A stretch of DNA of 64,000 bases, taken from positions 2,852,001 through 2,916,000 of the forward strand of contig NZ_FNSW01000001.1 of NCBI RefSeq assembly GCF_900104695.1, given 5' to 3'. The notes beneath the pieces were generated by a model. It was not told the origin of the DNA. It searched no databases and saw only the letters and a program-made list of their open reading frames with translations. A program made the position numbers and the translations under genes. This document shows, in pieces, positions 56,704-64,000 of the stretch. This DNA comes from Paenibacillus sp. GP183 (GTDB taxonomy: Bacteria > Bacillota > Bacilli > Paenibacillales > NBRC-103111). The number at the start of each line of letters is the position of its first letter. Positions within the stretch are counted from its first letter, which is position 1.

Positions 56704-57457
56704 GATGTTCTCCCCAATCTCCCAATATTAAGCACCTAAACTAAAATGATACGTATAATCCTATCACAAATACTTATTGCTTTTGTTCTCATAAATCTTA
56801 ATTACCACCATTTATTGAGATTCCAAACCATGTTAAATTTTATCATTTAAATCTTTTCTCCCGTGATGGAAATATACTCACAATCAGTTATATTGAAGTA
56901 TGTTTCTACGTTTGCATCGTAATAAATGTTATCTGCACCATTTTTCGTGATTACATATTTATATCTCCTGTCAGTTGGTTTTGTGTTTTACAATAGCAAA
57001 CTGTAAATTTGAGTACCTACCATTGTGGCATTAGTAAACAATTGTCCTTTTATACATTGACAATGTATAACCAAGGACAATACCCCCAGTAGCTTTGCGT
57101 CACTGGCTTTCGCCAGTTTTGAGTTTATCGAGATTCCGCGAAGAATGTTGGAAATACGATTAATTTAATCATAGCCTACTTTCAATTATGCTTTATATAG
57201 GCTTTTAGAATCAAATCAAAAGTATTTGATTAAACGACTATCGGTACAAGTTCTTGTCACTGAAAAATGACAATAACTTGTACCGATTAAATGAAAAAAC
57301 CGCTATTTTAGCGGGTTGGAATCAGCCTATATTCTTGTCATTCGACAGGTATCACTTTTATATTATAAAAACCCTCGATTTCGAAGCGATATTTAGTGTT
57401 TTTATTAAGCTATCGTTATCCGTCCATCGGTATTAACGATTTTTCTCACGTATGCTC
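56704..57457. other. Intergenic with inverted repeat, no gene
   Basis: About 750 bases. Holds a 19-bp-stem inverted repeat at 57240-57287 (ATCGGTACAAGTT... and its complement) and a short AACCGCTATTTTAGCGGGTT hairpin at 57298-57320 that could terminate transcription. No ORF of convincing composition. Confidence 0.5.
57240..57287. repeat. Long inverted repeat
   Basis: ATCGGTACAAGTT-C-TTGTCA pairs with TGACAA-T-AACTTGTACCGAT around CTGAAAAA: a 19-bp stem with one mismatch. Function unknown; might be an IS end or a hairpin operator. Confidence 0.6.
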
Positions 57458-57756
57458 ACTCATTCGCAGGATTTCATCACATTGTGATACAGGGATCATT
57501 AGGGATGAAGCTGATGAGAGCCCGCCGTTACATTTTTGGGCATGCGGGAATAGAAGAAATGGCTGGAGCATTTCCGCTTCCTCCACCATTTCCTTGGAGA
57601 TTCACCGTCCCACGACTCAACGGGTCTATGCCCTTACATTCCATCGTTATACCTGTCCAAGGTGTGGAGACCCATAGCGTTTAGCGGACGGGTCTGTGCC
57701 CTTATAGATAACGAACTCGGTCCTCCGTGCTTTCCTTTGTAATCCTGCGAATGAGT
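57458..57756. repeat. Segment bounded by 15-bp inverted repeats
   Basis: ACTCATTCGCAGGAT at 57458-57472 and its exact complement at 57742-57756 flank 269 bp lacking a convincing ORF. It lies directly downstream of the IS110 transposase remnant. Confidence 0.65.
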
Positions 57757-57780
57757 CAATCTACGTAGCTATCTGATGTC

Positions 57781-59010
57781 TTATGCAGCTTGTGTAAAGA
57801 CGGGACTCACTTTTTCGGGTGAAAACGGTTCTCCCCGCCCAACGATGCCGATCAGGATCCGAGCCAGTTTTCCAAGAAGTTTAAAGATCGACTGTTGTTT
57901 CTTCATTTTCTTAACTTGAACATTGTTTTCATGCAACTGTCGAAAGACGGGATTCGTTCCCACGAGGGTGATCGTAGCCAGATACATATATTTTCGCAGC
58001 GTAGCATCTCCTCGTTTGGAAAGCACGATCTGTCCCTTTCGTTTTCCAGACATGCTTTCGGCCAGATTCAAGCCGGCTTTACGCAATAACTGACGTCCAT
58101 GGGCATACTGTTTGAGGTCACCTGCACCGGAGAAAATGGCCGCGATGAAGATCGGGCCAAGGCCTTTAACCGTCCGTAGTTGCTGGGCCATAGGAATTTC
58201 ACCGAGAAGTGCCCCTACTTCCCCTTCCATCTTTTCTAGCATTTCAACGATACTTTCATACTCTTTCAATAACCGCTCTAAATCTTGCTTCGCTTCGCTC
58301 AGAGCTGTCGTGTCCCCTACACTCTTCTTCGCTTGAGCGATGAGTTGCGCTTCTTTTTCCATTCCGGTTGAACCACCCGCTCGCTGCATATGCAATCGCC
58401 AACCGGTGATCACCTCCGATACGGATTGAGATTTCAGATCTAGCGGAGAAGGGAATTCTTTGAGCGTAGCCAGGGATCGTAGGCAGGTCCAATCCTTGAA
58501 AACCGACGTGTACTCGGGAAACCGAATGTCCAACCAACGGATGATCCGATTCTGCAGCCGGACGCTATGGGTCACCCAAAATTCCCGATCACTCATCATC
58601 GTACGCAACCTTTGGAACACGCTTGCCTGTCGAGTGTATCGTAGTAGTATCCTCGACAGACGATGTCTGCAATGACCAGCGCGTCCTTGGGATCACTCTT
58701 GGATGGACTGTTATCGCGGTTCTCCTTGTTTCTTTTGGTGGTGGCCGGGTTCACCAAGACAACGTTAAGGCCTTTGTTCAAGCCAATTCGCCAAGTTCCA
58801 CCAATAATGTCCTGTGGGTTCCATACCGATGATGACGGTCTTCAGTCGGTGCTTCTGTTGTAATTCATCCATCCAATGTTGTAACTTTTCATAACCTTCC
58901 ATTGCATTTTTGAACGTGAGATGTCGCTTCGCAAGTACAATCCCTCGAAAGTTAGTGGCTTGAGCTATATGCGTTTTCGACAATTCCCTGCATTTTCCTT
59001 TTTTCTTCAT
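57781..59010 (-). pseudogene. IS110-family transposase with two frameshifts
   Basis: DEDD/RuvC part: GMEPTGHYWWNLANWL, LVNPATTKRNKENRDNSPSK and KDALVIADIVCRGYYY. Tnp_20 part: LRTVKGLGPIFIAAIFSGAG and AGLNLAESMSGKRKGQIVLS with the catalytic Ser. A T insertion at about 58780 and a second shift near 58618 break it, and the first ~20 codons are missing where it meets the neighbour's terminator. Inactive. Confidence 0.88.
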
Positions 59011-59043
59011 AAAAAAATAACCCACTCCAAAGAGCAGGTTATC
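59011..59043 (-). terminator. Terminator of coiled-coil protein gene
   Basis: GATAACCTGCTC and GAGTGGGTTATT pair on the minus strand with TTTTTTT following. It overlaps the spurious N-terminus of the IS110 frame, marking the insertion boundary. Confidence 0.8.
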
Positions 59044-59070
59044 CATAATAATATTCATTTTAAACTCTAA

Positions 59071-59904
59071 TTATTTGGAAGCAGCCGCAGTTGTCGTTGT
59101 TGTCGACGACGAAACATTTAGTGCTGTACCCATTTGTTGTTCCAAGGAGTAGATTTGGTTTTTAGTGCTTAAGATTTGCTGTTTGGCTGTAACAACTTGA
59201 TTAAGTGCAAGCGCTGCGCCATTCATATCCCCATTATTTACGGAATCGTTAAATGCCTTCCATCCAGTATTACGTTGTGCTTCAAATGATCGTTCAGTAA
59301 TCCACAATGTTCTCATTTGTATTTCGATTGACTTTAATGGATTCAGAACAGAATAGATTTGTTTTCTTGCTGCATTGACTCTAGCTTCAACATCTTTAAT
59401 GGATGCATTGTTTGCTTTCATTTGATCTTGAATCGGTTGAAGTTGCTTTTTAAGAACATTTATTTCTAATAGTATTTCGGTACTTTGCTTTTCGTCTTTC
59501 GCTGCTCTAGCACCTTTCAATTGTTTGTGTAGACTAATCCACTGATCGTAAAGCGATTTGTTCGTATCATGTAAGGATTTATTTTGATCGTGTACTGTCT
59601 TGATTTGGGCAAGATCACTTGTGCTTACTTGTGCATATAAGGCTTTAATTGCAGAAATATTCAGATCGCGTTGAACTTTCATTTGAAGGTCGAGATCCTT
59701 TTCCTGTTGACGGAGAGTAAGTAACTGGTTATAAAGTGCATCTATTTGTCCTAAATTTCCATCATAAGTAGATGAAGTTACAGTTGTCGATCCAGTTGTG
59801 GATTGAATACTTGTATCATCGGCAAATGCGCTCGTGATGGATACAAATATGCTTAAAAGTAAGGTTAGAACAGTTATCGAAGATATCTTTTGAATGTGTT
59901 TCAT
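59071..59904 (-). CDS. Secreted coiled-coil protein
   Basis: 277 residues. Signal peptide (1-28, AFA-DD), Ser/Thr stretch, then long heptad-rich helices (about 55-260) with repeats of LHDTNKSLYDQWISLHKQL type, ending in a Thr-rich tail. No catalytic residues. Located in the same direction just downstream of the stalk-domain protein. Function unknown; similar to Paenibacillus secreted proteins with similar heptads, which is recollection only. Confidence 0.75.
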   Translation of the reverse strand: MKHIQKISSITVLTLLLSIFVSITSAFADDTSIQSTTGSTTVTSSTYDGNLGQIDALYNQLLTLRQQEKDLDLQMKVQRDLNISAIKALYAQVSTSDLAQIKTVHDQNKSLHDTNKSLYDQWISLHKQLKGARAAKDEKQSTEILLEINVLKKQLQPIQDQMKANNASIKDVEARVNAARKQIYSVLNPLKSIEIQMRTLWITERSFEAQRNTGWKAFNDSVNNGDMNGAALALNQVVTAKQQILSTKNQIYSLEQQMGTALNVSSSTTTTTAAASK

Positions 59905-59928
59905 GAATTCATTCCTCCCTGTTTTCGA

Positions 59929-60723
59929 TTAGTTTTTATCAACAATCGGAATAATCGCTGTTCCCTGAACCCCGGGTATATAGTCAACATTTTTATTGAC
60001 TTGCTCGCTGATAAACCGAAGTGGAACGAGAATATGTCCACCGATGTTTTGAGCCGGTACTTCTAAAGTCACTTTGTTTCCATTTACCATAGCATTCGTA
60101 GAATCCTGTATTAACTGAATCGTAGTGTCGAGAAGGCGAATTGTGGCGGTATGGGTATCATTATTCCAACCCACCTTAGCCCCAAGCTTCTCCGTAATCT
60201 TACGAATTGGCACTAGAGTGCTCCCGCTTACAATTACTGGATTCACTTCATCGTTTCCGTCTTTAAAGTCGATTTTATCCCCATTAACAAAAACAGAAAT
60301 GATGCTAGGATTTTGGGTGCTAAATAAAGAAACAAGTTCTTTATAAAGTTCTATCTGGTTTGGTGCAAGGTGAATCGCATTGTGTATGGAAGTAATCGCA
60401 TTGGTCGTGTCGCCTATTAATTCATAAGCAATGGCAAGTTTAAAATGATCTGTCGGATCCACACTATTGCTTGCTGTTGCCTTTAAATCATTTAGTTGAT
60501 TATTAGCATTTACATCCAATTCTGCTTTAATTTCTGCTGCTGAAGGAACTGTAGCACTACCCGTTGATCCATTAAGATTCGGTAATAAAACGTCTGGCGT
60601 TGTGGTCTGCTCTTGTTTTTGAATGTCCTTTAATTTTGAGAGAGCATCACTGTTTGAAGCATAAGCGGGTGAGGTTGCAAGTAGCATTAACGCTCCAGTT
60701 ACAAATAATATTGTCTTCTTCAA
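59929..60723 (-). CDS. Copper amine oxidase N-terminal-like (stalk) domain protein
   Basis: 264 residues. Signal peptide (1-22) nearly identical to that of the 51884-52999 protein. A TPR-like helical part (about 75-125; HFKLAIAYELIGDTTNAITS) is followed by the stalk domain (about 130-264) with VFVNGDKIDF, STLVPIRKITEKLGAKVGWN and HILVPLRFISEQVNK. Such domains are common on Paenibacillus surface proteins and bind the wall; they have no oxidase activity. It lies 24 bp upstream of the coiled-coil gene. Confidence 0.85.
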   Translation of the reverse strand: MKKTILFVTGALMLLATSPAYASNSDALSKLKDIQKQEQTTTPDVLLPNLNGSTGSATVPSAAEIKAELDVNANNQLNDLKATASNSVDPTDHFKLAIAYELIGDTTNAITSIHNAIHLAPNQIELYKELVSLFSTQNPSIISVFVNGDKIDFKDGNDEVNPVIVSGSTLVPIRKITEKLGAKVGWNNDTHTATIRLLDTTIQLIQDSTNAMVNGNKVTLEVPAQNIGGHILVPLRFISEQVNKNVDYIPGVQGTAIIPIVDKN

Positions 60724-60800
60724 AGTAATCCTCCTATAAAATTTTTATGTTTCTATCATTACTTATATCGGAAATGTGTTAAATAAATATGACATTAATA
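60724..60800. repeat. Leader shared with the 52999-53075 region
   Basis: The 77 bases upstream of this gene match 53000-53075 closely, including TTATATCGGAAATGTGTTAA; together with about 70 bases of signal-peptide code the duplicated module is about 150 bp. Confidence 0.8.
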
Positions 60801-60834
60801 AAATTCCAACTTATCCTGCTCACTTTTCCGCATT

Positions 60835-60862
60835 AAAAAACCTGCCCTTATAAGCAGGTTAT
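60835..60862 (-). terminator. Terminator of RsfA-like gene
   Basis: AACCTGC and GCAGGTT pair on the minus strand followed by TTTTTT, about 35 bp after the RsfA-like stop. Confidence 0.8.
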
Positions 60863-60896
60863 CCAATCATCTCTATATTTCCATTCACATCAACTC

Positions 60897-61502
60897 TTAA
60901 ACGCTGGCTTTTCTTCGAAAGCCTTCTTCAATGGCTCCAATTTGTCTCGCTCTCTGCAATATCTGAAGCAATGTTTGATAATCCTCATTTACAGTCAATT
61001 CACTAGGTTGAGCCTTAGCTTCATCAAGCTCACGCTTTAACCGTTCAATTTTCATTTCCTGCTGTCTCAACTGTTCATTTAATGTCTTGATCTGTTTCGC
61101 CATATTCACCAACTGTATCTTCTGATCCTGTGCAAGTTTAATGATTTGATCTAGGTAATCTGTTTCATTGATGCTTTGTGTTATCTCTTGTTCTTTCGAT
61201 ACAGTAACGAAAAGCTCTGTTCCTTCAGCTAGAATAGTTTTAGCAGCTGAATACTTACCTATCTTCTCCGCTTTCAAACTCTGCCGCTGTATCTTAGATT
61301 GCTTAATTTCACTCTCATAGCGCTTCCTAACTTCAGAATTCCATCTAAAACCGCAAGCCGCAGATGTACGTTGTAGGCATTCTGCAGCAGATTCAAATGC
61401 AGCTAATTGAGTGCTACCATCACGAATATGCATCAAAACAGTATCAGCTAACACTTTGTCATTATCTTGTGTCCAGCTATCATTTCTAATTGCTCTTGCC
61501 AT
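60897..61502 (-). CDS. RsfA-like prespore-specific regulator
   Basis: 201 residues. N-terminal Myb/SANT-like DNA-binding domain (MARAIRNDSWTQDNDKVLAD, with W10 and the second helix ending CGFRWNSEVRKRYESEI), typical of RsfA/YwfN. The rest is a charged coiled coil (about 115-185) that may dimerise. RsfA fine-tunes sigma-F genes in the forespore. It has its own terminator at 60835. Supports a spore-forming host. Confidence 0.9.
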   Translation of the reverse strand: MARAIRNDSWTQDNDKVLADTVLMHIRDGSTQLAAFESAAECLQRTSAACGFRWNSEVRKRYESEIKQSKIQRQSLKAEKIGKYSAAKTILAEGTELFVTVSKEQEITQSINETDYLDQIIKLAQDQKIQLVNMAKQIKTLNEQLRQQEMKIERLKRELDEAKAQPSELTVNEDYQTLLQILQRARQIGAIEEGFRRKASV

Positions 61503-61797
61503 TGTGAGTTGCTCCTTTTGAATTTACGTTTTTAGTAACATTCTAACCGTTTACAGAATGTTTATTCGTATTTTCAAACAATGCTTAATGTAGCGGATTG
61601 ATTAATGGAAGAAGAGCGGTGACAATCAAATGTACAAATAAAACACTTTTTACTGGTATGACATAGTTGTAAACTACTTTCATGCTAATTTCATTTAACC
61701 ATTATATCATTAAGCTAGGTAGTGATTCGATTCTATAATTTATTTTTCATCGGCCTCTCATTTTAAATGATTATAATATTGTCTGCAGAAGCACTCC
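61503..61797. other. Intergenic between divergent genes
   Basis: About 300 bases between divergently transcribed RsfA-like and deacetylase genes; likely promoters for both, but no consensus elements stood out. Confidence 0.4.
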
Positions 61798-61808
61798 TGG
61801 AGGTATCG

Positions 61809-62662
61809 ATGAAAAAAAGACTTAAATTGTTTTTGTTCATCATGATTATTTTTACTTTTATTTGTGTTATGCATTCGGAATCCTACCAGAAGCATTTAAT
61901 TTATTATAAAAATATAGTTGCCGTTTTAACATATCATCATATTGCTCTTGAAGAATCTGCATATACAATTTCACCGCAAAGTTTTAGTAACCATTTGCGG
62001 GCTTTAAAAAATAACCACTACAATGTGATTTCGATTGAGCAATTCGTCGGTTTTCTGCAAGGTAAAGCAAATATACCCGCAAATGCAGTTGTCATAACGT
62101 TTGACGATGGGTATGAATCTTTTTATCAGTATGCGTATCCAGAACTGATGAAACAACATATGACGGCAACAAATTTTATCATTGTTGGGTACATAGATAA
62201 CCCTTTTATTCACAAACCATCAACGTTAAATTGGAAGCAAATATCCGAAATGAAGAAGAATGGATTCAGTTTTTATTCACATACATATAATACTCACTCT
62301 TTTGTGATCGATAAAAACGGTAAAGAAGTTTCCGCATTAACGAATCATTTATATAAAAAATCAGAACAACGGTTAGCAAACGATGAGGAGTATAAACAAA
62401 GGATCTTAATGATCTTTCTAAAGCGGATGATATTCTAGTTGAAAAATTAGGAAACAACTTAACCCTTCTTTGTTTTCCATATGGGATCTATAATAAAGAA
62501 GTTATCGATATAGGAGAGAAAGTGGGTATTAGTTATTTTTTTACGGGAAAAGAGGGTTTTAATGCTAGAGAAACCACGAAGGAAATAAAAAGAATTAACG
62601 TGGGTTCCCAAGGAATCACCTCTGATATATTGCTAAAAAAGCTAAAGATCCCCGAAATGTAA
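61809..62662 (+). pseudogene. Polysaccharide deacetylase with a -1 frameshift
   Basis: Starts MKKRLKLFLFIMIIFTFICV with GGAGG 6 bases before ATG (signal anchor). NodB motifs: TYHHI, VITFDDGY (metal Asp pair) and SHTYNTHSF (HxxxxH). At about 62410 one A is missing (TTA-ATG where TTA-AAT-GAT is expected); restoring it joins ...YKQRIL to NDLSKADDILVEKLGNNLTL through to KLKIPEM. Truncated product ends at 62438 and lacks the C-terminal catalytic part. One base only, so a sequencing error is possible. Confidence 0.82.
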
Positions 62663-62789
62663 AAATCAAGGAAAACTACTAAAAAAATATCTATTAATCA
62701 TTATATACCCAGATTACCCAGACATTCTCTAAATCAATAAACGATGCCTTTTCAATAATCATTCACCCTTAAAGAATAAAATCGTGCTT

Positions 62790-63047
62790 TTATTGTCCAA
62801 ATTTCTTCTGCCATTCTTTACTCCATGTTTGAAAATCTATCTTTTGTACTTCTTCCAACGTCTTGCCATCAAGTGACCAATATCCTCCAGCCATTTGCTT
62901 TTCGACTACAGGGTATGAGGTTCCTCCAACAACTTGATTATCTACAATATAAACATAATTTTCCGTTTTTCCTTTTGATTTATTATTGCCTGATTTCCAT
63001 ATCCAAAGGATGATGACCGAAAAAACAATAAAATCTATTGAAAACAA
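62790..63047 (-). CDS. Small membrane-linked hypothetical protein
   Basis: 85 residues from a TTG with no clear ribosome site: an N-terminal hydrophobic segment (about 3-16) followed by a soluble part (NYVYIVDNQVVGGTSYPVVE, YWSLDGKTLEEVQKID). It may have lost its 5' end to the IS21-like terminus alongside. Function unknown. Confidence 0.45.
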   Translation of the reverse strand: MFSIDFIVFSVIILWIWKSGNNKSKGKTENYVYIVDNQVVGGTSYPVVEKQMAGGYWSLDGKTLEEVQKIDFQTWSKEWQKKFGQ

Positions 63048-63073
63048 TACTGCATTATCGTAAGATCAAATCA

Positions 63074-63200
63074 CTCGACAAAGTGTCCGGATGTTTCCGG
63101 TTTAGTGTCCGGATGTTTCCGGTTTAGTGTCCGGATGTTTCCGGTTTAGTGTCCGGATACTTCCGGAATCGCCGTCCGGATCAGCCGGAATACGCAGCTA
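63074..63200. repeat. IS21-like terminus with 22-bp tandem repeats
   Basis: About three and a half copies of a 22-bp unit (GTGTCCGGATGTTTCCGGTT), then TGTCCGGATACTTCCGGAAT, GCCGTCCGGATCAGCCGGAA. Multiple TCCGG-type repeats of this kind are the transposase-binding ends of IS21 elements. No IstA/IstB follows, so it is a terminus remnant. The family call is from memory of such termini. Confidence 0.6.
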
Positions 63201-63611
63201 ATAATCTCCACACAGAAAGCACAGTAAATAAAACTGCCAACCCAAGGAATACGTGGCATATGACCAATAAAAGCATAGCAATATTAAAGTTTGGGAACTT
63301 CATGAAATCTTTCCTCCACCCATTTATCACAACATCATTTGGTACATTAAACCATCAATTCCAAAGAAAAAAGCTACCCAAGTTACGGATAGCTTTATGT
63401 GCCAATAAAAGCATATTAACTGGTTCAAGACCGACTAGATACATGCACAAGAAAGAATCAATAACCTATAATTGTTGGTTTCTAAGGCTATATTGTGGTT
63501 TCCAAGCTTTACTTTCTCATTAACCGGTATTCGCTTCCAAAAAAAATAAAACTTCACGCATCAATCTGCATGAAGTTTTATTTGAATTCTATGATACAAA
63601 TTATTATTTAT
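63201..63611. other. Intergenic, no gene recognised
   Basis: About 410 bases. Contains an A+T-rich hairpin near 63547-63580 (AAACTTCACGCA / TGCATGAAGTTT type) that may terminate a transcript. No ORF supported. Confidence 0.4.
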
Positions 63612-64000
63612 CCTGAAATATTCATAGCGCTACACTAAGAACGCCGTCAGACCAGTAACAGCAAGGGAATGCAGGAAATTAATGCTTCACTTAAAAGGTG
63701 AAGAGAAAACATGGAAAAAGAGCCCTTACTTTGGTAGTGTTAAAGGTGACGAAACCAATCACACCAAAGGGAGACTCTTCTATGGCAAGTTTACAAGAGT
63801 ACGGCATGAACTTCAACCCCCGAATGAAAGTGAATTTTGAAGGCGGCGATCTGACCTCGGACGCAGGCTTGCTATTATACAAAGAATTCGATCACAAACT
63901 CGGTCTTTCCGAAGCCGTTAAAGAGATGCTCGTCGTGCAAGACTCCGTTCACCACCGAGACCATCCCAATTCCGATGTCGTTCTTCAAAAGATGTATCAA
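63612..64000 (+). mobile_element. IS1380-family insertion sequence, copy 2 (cut by window end)
   Basis: From CCTGAAATATTCAT onward this is base-for-base the same as copy 1 (offset 46973) over all 389 visible bases. The right end is outside the window. Confidence 0.92.
63782..64000 (+). CDS. IS1380-family transposase, N-terminal part (partial)
   Basis: Same ATG and first 73 codons as the 16809 gene; the frame is open to the window edge. Confidence 0.9.
   Translation, partial: MASLQEYGMNFNPRMKVNFEGGDLTSDAGLLLYKEFDHKLGLSEAVKEMLVVQDSVHHRDHPNSDVVLQKMYQ

Noticed and set aside
57484-57684. Plus-strand 66-residue ORF
   Set aside because: No ribosome site or recognisable motifs; sits in the inverted-repeat segment.
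58765-59058. N-terminus of IS110 frame MNIIMDNLL...
   Set aside because: These codons are the neighbouring terminator; the true IS110 N-terminus is absent.

Overview
The window looks like a chromosome segment of an endospore-forming, Gram-positive Bacillales bacterium, most likely Paenibacillaceae. The evidence is sporulation-type genes (an RsfA-like regulator, a GerPA/GerPF-family protein, a YjcZ-like micropeptide, a YtaF-like membrane protein, a KinB-like kinase), AGGAGG ribosome sites, S-layer homology and stalk domains, and M-box leaders of the Bacillus type. The assignment is inference from gene content; no 16S or core marker is present.

Layout. 0-9.7 kb is an ordered minus-strand catabolic/uptake operon (M29 peptidase, AroM, DUF1177, DUF917, OPT transporter, DMT exporter, Asp/Glu racemase-like) with a PucR-type regulator and a 2-hydroxyacid dehydrogenase behind it. 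9.8-15.4 kb is a decayed integrated element: the 3' half of tRNA-Leu with its terminator, a possible integrase tail, a phage-like ORF, an ATP-dependent DNA ligase broken by one in-frame amber codon, and an HNH-like protein; a histidine kinase and spore genes also lie there. 15.3-27 kb carries a P450, an intact IS1380-family element with a TGTAC target duplication, broken genes, a DUF2334/FG-GAP protein, and IS3, IS630 and other transposases. 27-37.4 kb has two tandem FtsW/RodA-family genes, a subtilase, an HtrA protease, another IS, a TrkA-C membrane protein and an SLH protein.

37.5-42.7 kb is a group II intron whose reverse transcriptase gene is split by a 2.96-kb three-gene element encoding a large serine recombinase with DUF5372-like and DUF6788-like proteins. 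Both junctions share a GG dinucleotide, as expected for the 2-bp crossover of a serine integrase.

43-54.3 kb is a divalent-metal island dominated by Mg2+ signals. It holds a YtaF/MntP-like protein and three NRAMP-type genes (one intact, one frameshifted, one lacking its 5' half). The two copies that retain helix 6 read A-P-W where the classical family has M-P-H. It also holds a soluble protein with PRC-like, MgtE-N and CBS domains but no channel, an MgtC, two unannotated small membrane proteins and three M-box (ykoK) Mg2+ riboswitches. Two of the riboswitches are in tandem, each with its own terminator. This island and the recombinase element are the most interesting parts of the window.

51.8-64 kb has a 12-residue-repeat secreted protein, a lipoprotein glycoside-hydrolase-like protein, a broken IS110, secreted coiled-coil and stalk-domain proteins, an RsfA-like regulator, a frameshifted polysaccharide deacetylase, an IS21-like terminus, and the start of a second IS1380 copy identical as far as seen to the first.
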